DNA of 64,000 nt from Aureispira anguillae (GCF_026000115.1 NZ_AP026867.1:4335716-4399715), one strand, 5' to 3'; positions 24,354-35,200 are shown, counted from the stretch's first letter. Translations and numbers: made by a program. Notes: a model not told the origin generated them from the sequence alone.

Positions 24354-24559
24354 TTTTTAGCCAAAAATGCTTAAAACACACCTCGTTTTGAAAAATATGT
24401 GCGACTCAAAACGCTACAAAACAACGACTTAAACACTTAAGCACATAATCACCCTTAACCCTTATATATATATAAAGTAAAGAGTATATAGGGGGAAAGC
24501 GAATAAAAATCACAATCGACTGTAAATCAATAATTTGTATAGAGAAAACGGAGCTTGAA
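24354..24559. other. Right end of element A with an integrase arm-like site
   Basis: Non-coding. The sequence GGAAAGCGAATAAAAATCACA at 24494-24514, read on the other strand, closely resembles the left inner end of element C (41210-41237). This is as expected if A and C share an integrase and have inverted arm sites at their ends. Confidence 0.4.
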
Positions 24560-24575
24560 TCCCTCCAGCTCCACT
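24560..24575 (+). repeat. Attachment core (A/B junction), ssrA 3'-end like
   Basis: TCCCTCCAGCTCCACT, repeated exactly at 40945..40960. CCAGCTCCAC matches the conserved 3' end of tmRNA genes (CCAGCTCCACCA). GGAGCT...AGCTCC (24550-24573) forms a short inverted repeat around it. An integrase gene starts 120 bp to the right in both cases. Confidence 0.75.
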
Positions 24576-24616
24576 AGTATATATAAAACTCTGGAAATCA
24601 GAGCTTTATATATTAC

Positions 24617-24649
24617 ATTGAGACATAATATAAATATCTTCTGTCTCAT
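24617..24649. promoter_or_regulatory. Integrase arm-like sites, left end of element B
   Basis: ATTGAGACATAAT (24617-24629) and TGTCTC (24642-24647). The exact reverse complement of the 13-mer lies just inside the right end of B (40882-40894), with two further GAGACA there. Confidence 0.5.
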
Positions 24650-24695
24650 TGTTTTTTTGCTTTATATGCTATGGCGTAAAAAAGTTAAAAGAACA

Positions 24696-25745
24696 ATGAT
24701 AAAAAAAAGTACGCCTAAGATATATACAGGCAAAAATTCTCTCTCTATCCGCTGGTTTGTTTACTACTTAGATGAAAAGGGCAAACGAATCAAAAAATAC
24801 GGCGACATCAACAAATATTCTACCCTAAAAGGGCGAAAAGCAGCTGCGCAGCGCCTAGTTGATGAAATTCTACAAGTACACCTTAAAAAGTCCAATAAGA
24901 GCCTTTCACAAAAGATTTATGAAGAGTTAGAAAACAGGAAACCAACTTGGCGACCTAAAACCTACCAATGTAAAAAATCCAAGATTGATATTTTTCTAAA
25001 ATGGATGCAGCGCAAAAAATGGACGGAGGACAATGTTTATCAATTTTTCTTTGAATACCTTACCAAAGAAAAGAGAGTAGCTCCAACGACTTATAATGAT
25101 TATATCCGTTGCATTACTCAAGCGCTTGGCTGGTGCGATCAACAACAACTCATGGAAGCCATTGAAAAACGAAAAGCTTCACCGACTCCAGCGGCATACT
25201 TTACCCAGAGCCAAAGAACATTTCTTAGCAATGCCATAAAAAATAGTAATCCTAATTTGTGGTTTTTTGTGCAGTTTGTGTATTACTGCTTTCTTCGACC
25301 TCGTGCGGAGCTGCGTTTGCTCAAGGTCGGGGACGTGATTTTGGAAGAACAAAAGATCTTAGTTCCTGCCAATATTGCCAAGAATAAAAAACAACAGTAT
25401 GTGGCCATTCCAAACGCTTTCTTTCCTACGGTTGAGAAAAAGATAAGGAATCGCAACCCAAACGAATATTTGTTTCCTGGTAATCATTATTTGTCTCCTA
25501 CTGGTATGAATACCTTTGGACGGCAACACAGAGAGTTGTTAAAAGAATTGGGTTTCGATACAAGCCGCTATAAGTTGTACTCCTGGAAACATACGGGAGC
25601 TGTTGCTGCGGTCAAGGCTGGTATTCATATTAAGCAACTGCAAATACAGCTTAGACATCATTCATTGGATCAGGTGGACGAATACTTGAGGCAATTGGGT
25701 GTTTCTGATTTGGGGGATTTACGGGACAATTTCCCTTGTATCTAA
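24696..25745 (+). CDS. Tyrosine recombinase/integrase of element B (349 aa)
   Basis: Phage-type integrase. The catalytic set is readable: Arg in CFLRPRAELRLL, KN.K in the beta-hairpin region, H in YSWKHTGAVAA, R and H in LQIQLRHHSLDQ, and the nucleophile Tyr in VDEYLRQLG. The N-terminal arm-binding and core-binding domains precede it. I use the ATG at 24696 (MIKKST) rather than the frame start at 24555, which lies in the attachment core; 24666 is an alternative. It catalyses integration at the adjacent ssrA-like site. It differs clearly from the 301-aa integrase of element C, although both sit next to the same core. Confidence 0.9.
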   Translation: MIKKSTPKIYTGKNSLSIRWFVYYLDEKGKRIKKYGDINKYSTLKGRKAAAQRLVDEILQVHLKKSNKSLSQKIYEELENRKPTWRPKTYQCKKSKIDIFLKWMQRKKWTEDNVYQFFFEYLTKEKRVAPTTYNDYIRCITQALGWCDQQQLMEAIEKRKASPTPAAYFTQSQRTFLSNAIKNSNPNLWFFVQFVYYCFLRPRAELRLLKVGDVILEEQKILVPANIAKNKKQQYVAIPNAFFPTVEKKIRNRNPNEYLFPGNHYLSPTGMNTFGRQHRELLKELGFDTSRYKLYSWKHTGAVAAVKAGIHIKQLQIQLRHHSLDQVDEYLRQLGVSDLGDLRDNFPCI

Positions 25746-25750
25746 AATAT

Positions 25751-25787
25751 AACAAGCTCCAAAGGGTAATTTCCTTTGGAGCTTGTT
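25751..25787. terminator. Bidirectional terminator between integrase and KAP gene
   Basis: Hairpin AACAAGCTCCAAAGG / CCTTTGGAGCTTGTT at the convergent junction of the two genes. Confidence 0.75.
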
Positions 25788-25836
25788 GCATTTTAAACTA
25801 CTTCTATATTGATACTTTATTATAAATTTTCTTTTT

Positions 25837-28800
25837 TCATGCTTGAGGGTATATTCCAAACATTCCTTTTTCTTTCGCTTTAATTAAATAGACTTTATAA
25901 TTTATTATAGGCATTTCGTTTTCTAAAATTGTACCCAAATCTAATTGAACATTATCTATTTCTTCTTTTGCTATATCTCCATCATAAGATGATCTAACAT
26001 GAATACTTTTCCAAGCATCTGATTCAGGAACAACAATATACAAATCCTTTTCTAATTCTATAATCGGTATAATAAAAGGTTCCACTTCTTCTTCTAACCA
26101 AACGATATTATCTTGCTTCTTTGATAATTTGCTAATAAACACATCTTGATTATATGTTTCTGCTGGTAATAAAAAGTTAATAAATACAGGTGGATGTTTT
26201 AAACTATAGAAAAAACGTCCATTACTGATAAATAGAGCTGCATAATTAGAATCACCATTATAGGATTCAAACCATTTATCTAGAAAAAGTTTTAAACCTA
26301 TATAAAACTCATCATCTTGATTATCATTGATAATTTTATCACAAAAAGTTTTAAACCCCATATGATTATTAAAGAAAAAGCAAATTTCTTTATTCTTTAG
26401 TCCTAACCTCAACATATTGGGCTTACCTTCATCTCTTTTTATTACTCTTCGAATAAACTTTATAGGTTCTTGTTTTATTAAGTTTTTTAAATGCTCATTT
26501 ATATTTTTATAGATTTCAAATTGGTAATCATCTTCTCGAGCATTAGGAGATTGAGCTTTCCTATACAGATCTAGCAAGTTTGCTATAAAATCCTCATTAG
26601 CCACTTCTTCATTTGTTATCCCTTTTACATAGTTTTCTAAATGAAATAAATAAATACTTTGCGCATCCTCGACAGAAAGTATCCTTTTTGGTCTTGTTGC
26701 ATATTGAACCAAGTTCATTATCAAAGAATCTTTAATAGTCAATTCTTCTTTTAAACATTTTACTATAAAAGCTTTGTACTCAATTTCTTTTTCATAAATA
26801 GAGTTAATATTATGTTCATGGAGTAATAAACCTTCCAATGTCTTTAAATCTAGTTCTAAAAACTTAGCTTTAAATAATACTCTAATTCCCTTTTCGTAAT
26901 TTTCTTTCTCTTTAATTGCTGGAAAACTGAGAAAATCTTCTATATATGATCTAATAAATTCTCCTTTTCCATCTACTGTCCATTCATTTAATTTCGAGAT
27001 CATCTCAATCTCTTCTTTAGCCCCTGCAAAAATACCAATAAGTTGATTTCTTGGTAAAACATTATCTCTTAAATGTCCTGAAAAGTATTTATAAAAGCTA
27101 GACTTTTTATTTATTGAGATTATTTCTTTTACATCAGAATTAGACGTGCCTACAAAAGCACTAAAATCATCATTTTCTAGATTAAATCCATCAAAAAGCA
27201 CTTTAACTGTTCGAATAACTAACTTTTGGGCTTTGGTGTTATTTTCTATTGAAGACAGCTCTTTTATCTCCTCTTCAAACAATGGCTTTAATACCATTTT
27301 ATTTGAGGTGGTATTTCCGCTCAAAAACCAACGTTTTCTCTCTATATAAATTGCCTCATAGCAGTCAGTATACTTTAATTTTAGCAACGTAACGTTATAA
27401 AAATCAGTAAAAGAAACTTCTTGTTTTAATAGTTCATAATTAATTGTCAAAAGATTTACAAATCTGATTATATCTCTAATTGTTTGCAAATATTCCCATG
27501 TGAAACTATCCATCCTTACCAATTCTCCTATTTTCTCTTTATGCCATGAATCTGTCAGTCTTTCTGATAATAACCCTAATAATAACTTTTGTAAAGTGAG
27601 CGGATTAAACACAGGAAGGGTTACTTCTAGTTGAAATATTTTCTCTAAATAATTTTCACCATTTACATTCTCCAATTTCTCTGCTATACTTCTACTTACA
27701 TAGCTTTTATCATAAGCAACGATGAAGATTAAATTTTTAAAATTAGCCACATTTCTTATTAACTTCATTATTCCCATAATTTCATCCCCATCTAGTCTAT
27801 CTAAATCATCTATCATGACAATAATCTTTCTAGGTATTTCTTCTATCACCTTACTCAGTGCATTATACCCTTCTTCTACACTTTTATTATGCGCTCTATT
27901 CGAGAATAATAATTGAATGGTTTTAGCTCCCCATGTTTTATATTTTTGAAATAAAGCTTCTAAATATGCATTAACAGTTAAATTTAGTTCTCCATGATAT
28001 TCCTGAAGTTCCTCCCTTAACAAATTAAAAAAATCATTAATAATAGCAGTTTCACCACTAACCTTCCATGGGTGATGCCTTATTAAAACATACTTTTTAT
28101 TATATTTATCTTCAAGGATGTTTTCAATTTTTTCTAAAAATTGTGTTTTTCCTGTCCCCCATTCTCCCAGAATAGCAATAGCATAAGATGTATCTGTTTT
28201 TATATTCAATAATTCTTTACATAGATTTGAAGCTAACAACTTTCTCTTATTTAAAGATTCTTTAATTTGAGAAAACTTATCGTTCATAGGGTAATAGTTC
28301 CAAAAATCTTCTGAAATTAAATTCGACATTTCCTTCTCGTTTAAAGAGCTACACTCATCTTTAATTCGCTGTCTAAAATATGACCCTAAAAAAAACAAGT
28401 AAGTAAACCCAAATACAAAATCAAGATAATCAACTGATTTCAAACAATCTACCTCAAAGCAAAAGAGCTTTATTTCTTTAAATGCATAGTACTCTACATC
28501 ATTTAATAATCTTTTCGAGAAGTAATAAATAAGTAATGTAAAAGTTAATAAATATAGTGATTTTGTTCCTATCTTATAATCTCTATCTACGATTAAAAAT
28601 CGCCAAATTAGCAAAATTAATACATATATCAGTATACTGTACTCTCCAACCTTATTACTTTTAAACACCAAAAATAATGTTTGCAAATATCCATTTATAC
28701 TTTGCCAAATAAATGGTATTATTAATATTGTTATTATAATAGATAAGATTGTCGTTCTAAATAAAAACAACTTATTATCAATAAAGTCTGTTTTCATCTT

Positions 28801-29013
28801 TTTTAATACCCTACCTAATATATCTATTATATAGTTGACATTCTTTTTCACCTTCTTCCTAAAAAAAAACACTTCTTTTCTCATCCATTCATAACCAGAC
28901 ACATACACTCTCACACAACAAATAAAACAGAGGAGTAACGATACTACAGCTAATAAAAAAAAAGTATATAATATATATATCACTAAAGTTAAGACAACAG
29001 AAACAAAATGCAT
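25837..29013 (-). CDS. KAP-family P-loop NTPase with membrane domain (1058 aa)
   Basis: About five membrane segments lie in the first 215 residues (about 5-33, 87-105, 127-141, 150-165, 197-212). The KAP NTPase follows, with Walker A GEWGTGKT at 283-290 and Walker B IVMIDDLDRLDGDE at 398-411. IDDLDR is the family hallmark. KAP NTPases typically have membrane helices and many act in phage exclusion (PifA is one). The long C-terminal half is helical with a beta-rich end. It is the largest protein in the window, strongly AT-rich, alone in its transcript, and adjacent to the integrase, where A and C also carry cargo. A defence role is likely by family and place, not proven. Confidence 0.8.
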   Translation of the reverse strand: MHFVSVVLTLVIYILYTFFLLAVVSLLLCFICCVRVYVSGYEWMRKEVFFFRKKVKKNVNYIIDILGRVLKKMKTDFIDNKLFLFRTTILSIIITILIIPFIWQSINGYLQTLFLVFKSNKVGEYSILIYVLILLIWRFLIVDRDYKIGTKSLYLLTFTLLIYYFSKRLLNDVEYYAFKEIKLFCFEVDCLKSVDYLDFVFGFTYLFFLGSYFRQRIKDECSSLNEKEMSNLISEDFWNYYPMNDKFSQIKESLNKRKLLASNLCKELLNIKTDTSYAIAILGEWGTGKTQFLEKIENILEDKYNKKYVLIRHHPWKVSGETAIINDFFNLLREELQEYHGELNLTVNAYLEALFQKYKTWGAKTIQLLFSNRAHNKSVEEGYNALSKVIEEIPRKIIVMIDDLDRLDGDEIMGIMKLIRNVANFKNLIFIVAYDKSYVSRSIAEKLENVNGENYLEKIFQLEVTLPVFNPLTLQKLLLGLLSERLTDSWHKEKIGELVRMDSFTWEYLQTIRDIIRFVNLLTINYELLKQEVSFTDFYNVTLLKLKYTDCYEAIYIERKRWFLSGNTTSNKMVLKPLFEEEIKELSSIENNTKAQKLVIRTVKVLFDGFNLENDDFSAFVGTSNSDVKEIISINKKSSFYKYFSGHLRDNVLPRNQLIGIFAGAKEEIEMISKLNEWTVDGKGEFIRSYIEDFLSFPAIKEKENYEKGIRVLFKAKFLELDLKTLEGLLLHEHNINSIYEKEIEYKAFIVKCLKEELTIKDSLIMNLVQYATRPKRILSVEDAQSIYLFHLENYVKGITNEEVANEDFIANLLDLYRKAQSPNAREDDYQFEIYKNINEHLKNLIKQEPIKFIRRVIKRDEGKPNMLRLGLKNKEICFFFNNHMGFKTFCDKIINDNQDDEFYIGLKLFLDKWFESYNGDSNYAALFISNGRFFYSLKHPPVFINFLLPAETYNQDVFISKLSKKQDNIVWLEEEVEPFIIPIIELEKDLYIVVPESDAWKSIHVRSSYDGDIAKEEIDNVQLDLGTILENEMPIINYKVYLIKAKEKGMFGIYPQA

Positions 29014-29197
29014 TTTATAATAAATATTTGCCCAAACAAGGTATTATTGAATATATTCTAAATCCTATTTTTAATAAAAAATCTATTCTCAAAGATACTC
29101 TAATAAATATACATTTTCTATAATATTTATACTCAATAAAAAAGCCACCTCAAATGAGATGGCTTCAAAAAAAATACAAATCCAATAAAACTATACA
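29014..29197. terminator. Gap with terminator of the four-gene module
   Basis: AAGCCA / TGGCTT hairpin with A/T-rich flanks (about 29142..29166), downstream of the GIY-YIG gene. The rest is AT-rich and probably holds the KAP promoter. Confidence 0.55.
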
Positions 29198-29629
29198 CTA
29201 ACTATCGCTTTTATGTTCTCCTACTTTATCAAATACAGATTGTTCCTGGTACGCATTTAAAATTCGCTTACGCTGCTTTTTTTCAACCTTCGATAGTTTC
29301 CTTGGTTTGTAATTGGTATTTAGTTGAGGTTGAAAGAAATTTCTTAAATAGATGTATGTCATTGTTGACATATAGATATGAGAACTGGTCAATATTTCAA
29401 AACTAAAATCTTTATTAGACTCCTGTACTAGCTTGCCTTGGCTCTGAAATAAGCGCATTATCGTACAATATAAGTTGATACTTCTACCAATGTACAAAAC
29501 CTCCTTTTTCCCTTTTTTACGAATTAAAAAAATACCTGCTATGGCTCTAAATCTGCCGAGCTGTTCTTGTTCAATTGGTTCATGAACGGTTATTGTATTT
29601 GTCTCTATTATTCTAAGTGGCTCATTCAT
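29198..29629 (-). CDS. GIY-YIG-like protein, homologue of 11044..11478 (143 aa)
   Basis: GIFLIRKKGKKEVLYIGRSINLYCTIMRLFQ carries the GIY-YIG core at about 29-59. It is clearly related to the A/C protein in sequence and position (shared LGRFR/LGRHR start, YIGxSxNIY/YIGRSINLY, MRLFQ.GKL and a K-rich end before YxxQS). It is last in a four-gene module that matches the A/C packaging operon without the ATPase. Confidence 0.7.
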   Translation of the reverse strand: MNEPLRIIETNTITVHEPIEQEQLGRFRAIAGIFLIRKKGKKEVLYIGRSINLYCTIMRLFQSQGKLVQESNKDFSFEILTSSHIYMSTMTYIYLRNFFQPQLNTNYKPRKLSKVEKKQRKRILNAYQEQSVFDKVGEHKSDS

Positions 29630-29633
29630 TTTA

Positions 29634-30086
29634 TTACAATTTTACGGTTTTTATAAAATCTTGGAGGTTCACTAGTTCGCTATTCGTTGACGTTATTTTG
29701 TGCAACTCTAATTTTTGCTTTCGATTATAGCGAATCAACATATAATCTTTTTGAAGCATAGAAATAAACAGCGCTTCCATTTTAGACCCTCCCAACTGTG
29801 CTAAAATTTGCTTCTTTAATAAATCAGGTGCTTGCTCCAGCCGTGTTGTTAGCATCTCACTAAAAAACGCTCCAGCATCTAAGCAATAAACCTCTTTGGC
29901 TTGCGCTGTAATTACCTGACCAATTAGTTTGCCTTCTGCTACTTTAAACAATAAACTCAGTCCATAAACAGAAATATTTTGCGCTTTTGAAACATAAGCT
30001 AACAACTCCCCTGCCTTGCTCATTAAGTCTTGTTCTATGACTGGTGCTTGTGTCTTCAGATGATTTTCTAAAATTGTTCTTACCAT
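29634..30086 (-). CDS. Homologue of 11499..11969 (150 aa)
   Basis: Same length and layout as the A/C protein, with about a quarter to a third of residues seen as identical by eye. Examples are LDAGAFFSEML against MDAGALLKDLF, and the shared RYNRKQKL/HYGSDDEL end followed by an FIKTVKL/FFDTLEF close. Unlike the viral version it does not overlap an ATPase gene, because that gene is missing here. Function unknown. Confidence 0.65.
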   Translation of the reverse strand: MVRTILENHLKTQAPVIEQDLMSKAGELLAYVSKAQNISVYGLSLLFKVAEGKLIGQVITAQAKEVYCLDAGAFFSEMLTTRLEQAPDLLKKQILAQLGGSKMEALFISMLQKDYMLIRYNRKQKLELHKITSTNSELVNLQDFIKTVKL

Positions 30087-30135
30087 ACTATTTTTGTGAT
30101 GTGTGATTTATAAATGATTGGCGGTTCTAACTCAG

Positions 30136-31134
30136 TTATTCACCATATATAATTTCTCTAATTTCTGCATTACTGTACCCTTTTTCCAGTAGGGCTAATA
30201 GTTCAGCACTGGGATATTCATCTGCCAAATCAACATTGGCATACTCCCCATCACTCAAGCGGCGATAAGTACCATTTGCATGGCGACCAAATAACCGTCT
30301 GCCTGATTGATATTCTTTTGTTGTGGTATAATCTACTGCTGGGGCTGGCTGTTCTTCCTCGCTTTGCTCTCCTATTGGTTCCTGGTCCATTAGGTTTTCT
30401 GCTGTATTGGGGGTGATGCTTGGTTTATTTTTTCCTTCTCGTATTAATTTGAAGCGTTGAAAACCTGCCAAACTTAAAGAAGGGAGTAACCACATACCTA
30501 CTGCTATCAAAAAAGTTTGCGTAGGACTAGGCGGCTTAATTCCGATTTCTTGTATATAGTTTTTAGTCGCATTAATGAGCGCCTTTTTTGCTTTTGTATC
30601 TGAAGCATAAAACGCCGCTTCTTTGCCACCAATTGCAGCACACAATTGGGCTTTAGAATTATCTAAATAATCCATGACCGCTACCCCCAATGAAGCCAAG
30701 GTATCTAAGTTTTTTTGGCTCTCGCCTGTACTCTCTTCGATCTGCTCTTCTACTGTTCTATCTTCTGGCCCTTCTATACTATTTAACAAAGGGTCTTCCT
30801 CTTCTTCTTCTTCCTCCTCCTCTGCTCTTTTGTCTTCATTCATCATATAATCCCACAAAGGGTCTTCCTCCTCTTCTATCGTTTTTTCTTCCGTTTTTTC
30901 TGAATTGTCTGAAACATTGTTTGAAGTTTTTTTTTCGATTGTTTCTGCATTGTTTGAAGCTTGTGTGGAATCCTGTTTTTCTGCTGTTTTTATTTGTTTT
31001 TGGGCTGTATTCGCTGTTTCTACCTCTGTTTGAGGTATTGTTTGAGATTCTGTTTGAAACGTTGTTTCAACTCTTGTTTCTTGTGGTTTTTCTTCCCTTA
31101 TTTCTGACTGTAATTGTTTCACTAATGAATCCAT
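30136..31134 (-). CDS. Acidic one-TM protein, homologue of 12647..13675 (332 aa)
   Basis: The start at 31134 (MDSLVKQL) directly follows the stop of the upstream gene. A Thr/Gln/Glu-rich N-terminal region and acidic runs (EEEEEEEE around 112) come first. A helical domain and the membrane segment follow (TFLIAVGMWLLPSLSLAGF around 207-225). It ends with a conserved motif (YSNAEIREIIYGE). Order and motifs match the viral protein, so it is probably an exchangeable partner of the same machinery. Confidence 0.65.
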   Translation of the reverse strand: MDSLVKQLQSEIREEKPQETRVETTFQTESQTIPQTEVETANTAQKQIKTAEKQDSTQASNNAETIEKKTSNNVSDNSEKTEEKTIEEEEDPLWDYMMNEDKRAEEEEEEEEEDPLLNSIEGPEDRTVEEQIEESTGESQKNLDTLASLGVAVMDYLDNSKAQLCAAIGGKEAAFYASDTKAKKALINATKNYIQEIGIKPPSPTQTFLIAVGMWLLPSLSLAGFQRFKLIREGKNKPSITPNTAENLMDQEPIGEQSEEEQPAPAVDYTTTKEYQSGRRLFGRHANGTYRRLSDGEYANVDLADEYPSAELLALLEKGYSNAEIREIIYGE

Positions 31135-31135
31135 T

Positions 31136-31396
31136 TTAAAGCGCATTTATTTGATGGTACAATGATTTTAATTCCGTTAAGCTACTGCTTAGAGAGGCAT
31201 GTGTAATGATTTGCTGAACCCCTTGATCAGGATCAGCACTCAACGAATCTGTATCAACTATTAATTCTCTGCTTAATAGTTCTTGAGCCTGTTCTTGTAG
31301 CCCGTTCATTTGGGCTTTAATCAGTCTTAGTACAATACTTTTATCAATTAATGGTGGTTGGTCGCTCTTTCCTTGAGCGGTATTCTTTGAAGGCAT
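31136..31396 (-). CDS. Homologue of 13681..14028, shortened (86 aa)
   Basis: It lacks the beta-rich N-terminal third of the viral protein but keeps the helical part (LIDKSIVLRLIKAQMNGLQEQAQELL and HASLSSSLTELKSLYHQI). It is the first gene of the module, as its counterpart is second in the virus. Similarity is weak and judged by pattern and gene order. Confidence 0.55.
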   Translation of the reverse strand: MPSKNTAQGKSDQPPLIDKSIVLRLIKAQMNGLQEQAQELLSRELIVDTDSLSADPDQGVQQIITHASLSSSLTELKSLYHQINAL

Positions 31397-31697
31397 AAAA
31401 AAAACATTGATTGGTGTATGATTTAGATTAGATCAATGTCTTTTATCGTGAAGTGGAATTGTGGATAGGTGGGCTATCTGGGTACTTAAAAAAAAGAGTA
31501 GCAAACAGGAAGTAGAAAAACCACTTTTTAGGGTGCAATTGGATTAGCTTAGATTTTCATATCCTGTTTGCCCGCTCAACTTAGTTCCCTACAACAAATA
31601 TATTAGGCACTCTTCAGATATAAAAGAATTTTTGTCCTAGGGCTTGTATTTTATAGCGTAATCGTAAACAAACATTAATTATACGATCATTTCTTAT
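31397..31697. promoter_or_regulatory. Promoter region of the element B module
   Basis: 300 bp without a gene. GATTACGCTATAA on the minus strand (31651-31663) is a weak relative of the A/C motif AATTACGCCATTAAA. Nothing else recognised. Confidence 0.35.
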
Positions 31698-32042
31698 TTA
31701 CTTTTTGTTCTTTTCAACTCTAGATTGTAATTCTAGCAGCTCTATTTGGTATTGATAGATTGACTTTAAGCGCAACAGAGAATCAAAGCTAATCATATAA
31801 AAGAAGCTAGGATTTTTTAATTCTCGCTCTCTTGAAAGGTCTGTAATTAATACATCAATTTCATGCTTATTTCTTGCGGCTCTCCCTGCTAACTTTTCAT
31901 CCCCTCCCTTATACCGCTCTAATAATTTTTGTTTGTTCAACTTTTGAGTTTCACGAATTTTCCCTTTTGGGGCTGTCAATAAGCCATCATCCTCTAGCTT
32001 ATATAATTCTAATATTCTTTTAATATTTTCACTAAGGCTCAT
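31698..32042 (-). CDS. Hypothetical helical protein (114 aa)
   Basis: Not recognised. Charged helical protein (KGKIRETQKLNKQKLLERYKGGDEKL) with no membrane segment. Between the primase gene and the module; possibly a replication accessory. Confidence 0.5.
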   Translation of the reverse strand: MSLSENIKRILELYKLEDDGLLTAPKGKIRETQKLNKQKLLERYKGGDEKLAGRAARNKHEIDVLITDLSRERELKNPSFFYMISFDSLLRLKSIYQYQIELLELQSRVEKNKK

Positions 32043-32089
32043 GTTTTTAAGTATTTGGTTAAATAGTAAAATATCCCATAAGAGCAGAA

Positions 32090-32176
32090 CTATACAACAT
32101 AACTAGTCCCTCCTAAAATCAAGCTCAATACAAGTAACAAAAAACCTATGCAAATAATTTCATTTTTACCCTTCAT
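32090..32176 (-). CDS. Possible small membrane peptide (28 aa)
   Basis: ATG at 32176, a basic start (MKGKNE), one hydrophobic helix (IICIGFLLLVLSLILGG) and a TAG stop. It fills the gap between the primase-ATPase and the 114-aa gene. The single-helix build matches small phage membrane proteins. Evidence is only composition and fit. Confidence 0.4.
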   Translation of the reverse strand: MKGKNEIICIGFLLLVLSLILGGTSYVV

Positions 32177-32206
32177 TATGTTTTTTTTAAGATAGCTGTA
32201 ACGCTC

Positions 32207-35200
32207 TTATTTACTAGACTTCTTGCTCTTTTTACCTGCTATAATTTTATTGTAAAGTTTCATTTGTTTTTTAGCCGTTTCTGCCTCCTCTTTTTTCCTC
32301 TTTTCGGCAATCTTATTGGTGTGTGCTTCTTGCTCTGCCCAAATTTCATTCTCTGCCACATAATCGGTTGAAGCTTGCGGCTCATCCTGTATACTTATAT
32401 TCAAAGCTTCATAATCAAATACAAAGGCAGATGTATTTTTTTTGCCAATTCGGGTACTTTTTAAATAATCCATAAAGCTCCCATTCGTTTTGAGATAATG
32501 AGACAAAGAAGATTTTGTTAGCCCATCCTTGCTGTACTGCCTTTTGTGATGTTCTCTATACAATGGAAAAGCTTTTGAAAAAGAAAGAAACAATAGAGGC
32601 TTTGGCTGGTCAAATTTTTTGCCTTTTAAATCCATACGAGATTCTATCTTATAATCAATACCCTCTATTAATAGCCCAGCACTAACCAAGTATTCTATAA
32701 TATCCCAAAAAGTGGCTGTTTCTGTTTCGCTATGGATTTGGTCATTTTGTCTAAGAATGTTTTGAATACAAGTTTGATAAACTTCTTCTGTACTGAAGGG
32801 AAAAGATACTTTTTCTTTCAGTAGATCAAATACCGTTAAAATAGCTGCATTATTTTCTATCAATCGAGTGTGAATACCTTTTGCGGCAACGGCTTTCTTT
32901 ATCTTAGAAAAAGTAAGATTGTATTGTTCCTCATAGTTGTCCTCAATATATGGTCTAAAAGCGCTTAATTTTGCCGTTATATTTATCAATTCCCCATTCT
33001 TGCGCATTGCCTTTAATTCTTCAGCTAAGTCTGATTCTTCCTGTGTATACTCTGTCTGTGAAAATGCCAAATTAATAACACGAGTAAACAAAGCATTATC
33101 TGAAGTCGGCAACTCTTGCCCTACAAACATACAAGCCGAATAAATTTCACTAACCAAGCTCTTTGTTCCAGTCTTTTGTCCTTTCTCTCGCCCTATTCCA
33201 TCATAAATGGATTTTAACCCCTGGATGAATCTAAAGTCTATCGAGTTAAAATATTCCTCACAAAACACCAGGGAATTTCTAGCCAATACCAAACGATTGT
33301 AAAAACCAACCAACGTACCACTATTTAAATTAAAACCATCCTTGGCAATACCGAACATATAAGATAGATTCTTGCCCATAAAAGATTTGCCCGTTCCTGG
33401 TTGACCAAATAAATTGAGTAAAGGAAAATTCACATAATCGTGGATCACATCTCTAAACAAAGCAGCCACATAAAAACAAGTTGCAATTTGCCCTTTGCTT
33501 CCATGTACTTTGCAAAAAAGCGTTGACCAATCTTTGAATGTGATTTTTGAATCTTGATAAGCAAAGTTTTTTTCATCCTTAAAGGACTTGTCAGAATCTT
33601 TGTAAATATCGCTAAAGGCTGGCAAAAAATAACGCTTATCTTGATAGCTTAAAATACCATAACTATTGACAGGAACAAAGCCTTTATCAATGGTGTAAAT
33701 ACCATTTCCAAAGGTGTAAAAATTATCTTTATGATAGCCTAGTACGTCTATTTCATAGCAAGTTTTCATTTCATCATAAATCTTGCCTTTGATGCGGTTG
33801 TACTGCGCTAAATTACCCGTAAAAAAATAATTACCCTCTGCCTCTACCGCTAATCTAAACTTATCTAAGCCCACCAAAACCGCTGCCTCTACATCTAAAA
33901 CAACCTTTTGATTGTATTTATTTAACAACTCAAATAGGCGCTTAGGATTGTCTTTTGATTTTAAATGAAATAAAGGCTTAACTACAAAGTTAGATACACA
34001 AGTATAACCCCCTTTTGCATTAGAGCACCAGTATTGATTCCCATCTTCATACATGCCATATTTAAACAAGTCCGCCCGTTGTTTTGAACTTAGACTTTTT
34101 TGTTCGCTTTCAAAGTTCAAAGCCCCCATTTTATCCCGTAATTGGATGCTTAACACACTTTGTTTTATATCCAATAGTTTCGATACATCACGAATGTAAC
34201 AATCTCTTACTAGTTCATTTTTTATCTTCGCAATCAATTCAATGGCTAATTCACTAATTCGCTGAATGGCAAAATTATCACGGTCTGAGTTTTGAAGCTC
34301 ATGCTCTAAATACCAATTGATTGCATCGGTCTTATTTATATTGCAATAATCTACAAAAGCCTCTTTTCCTATTTTCCTAATATAACTATCAGGATCTTGT
34401 TTTTCGGGTAAAGAGATTATATCTACATGAAGCCCTAACTCAATCAATGTTGGTAAATTTTTTATGGCTGCCTCTATTCCTGCTTTGTCCCCATCGTACA
34501 ATAAAACAACACGCTCAGCATAACGATTGATTAATTTAGCCTGTTGCTTGCTCAATGATGTTCCCCCAGCGGCTACTGCTCCAAAGAACCCTCCATCATA
34601 TAAACTTAGCACGTCCCAATAGCCCTCCACCAAATACATGATTTTTGTTTTCTTGATGGCTGAAAGCTGTTGAGCCAAACCATACAAAAGCTGCTCTTTG
34701 TGGTAAACTTCGCTTTTTGGACTGTTTAAATACTTGGTTTGGTCATCATTCATCGCTCGACCTGCAAAGCCTACTATTGCTTTGCTTGGGTTGTGTATCG
34801 GGAACAACACTCTATTTCTATAGGCATCAAAAAAACCTTTTTTTCCTTGCTTAATAATGCCTAGTTCCTTTAATATACGGTTGTCTAATTTCAAACTTTT
34901 TGTAAAATTCCAGGCTTCAGGCGTTTGACAAATTCCAAATGTTTTGACGGTTGATCCCTGTAAACTTCTTTTATCAAATTGAATCTTCCCTTTTAGCTCC
35001 TCTGCTCCATGATGATGGTTATAATAAGCAGATGCCAACAAACGATTGTACAATAAATATTGCTCCTTTTTCTGTTGGCGTTTCTTCAGCTGCTCCAGCT
35101 GCTCCTCGCTTACATTCTCGGCATACTCAACCGCTAAATGATGTACTTTTGCTGCGTATTCTACTGCCTCTAAAAAATCAACTTGTTTGTATTCCATCAC

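Noticed and set aside
24555-24695. N-terminal extension of the element B integrase
   Set aside because: It overlaps the attachment core and encodes a hydrophobic stretch unlike an arm-binding domain; an internal ATG is used.
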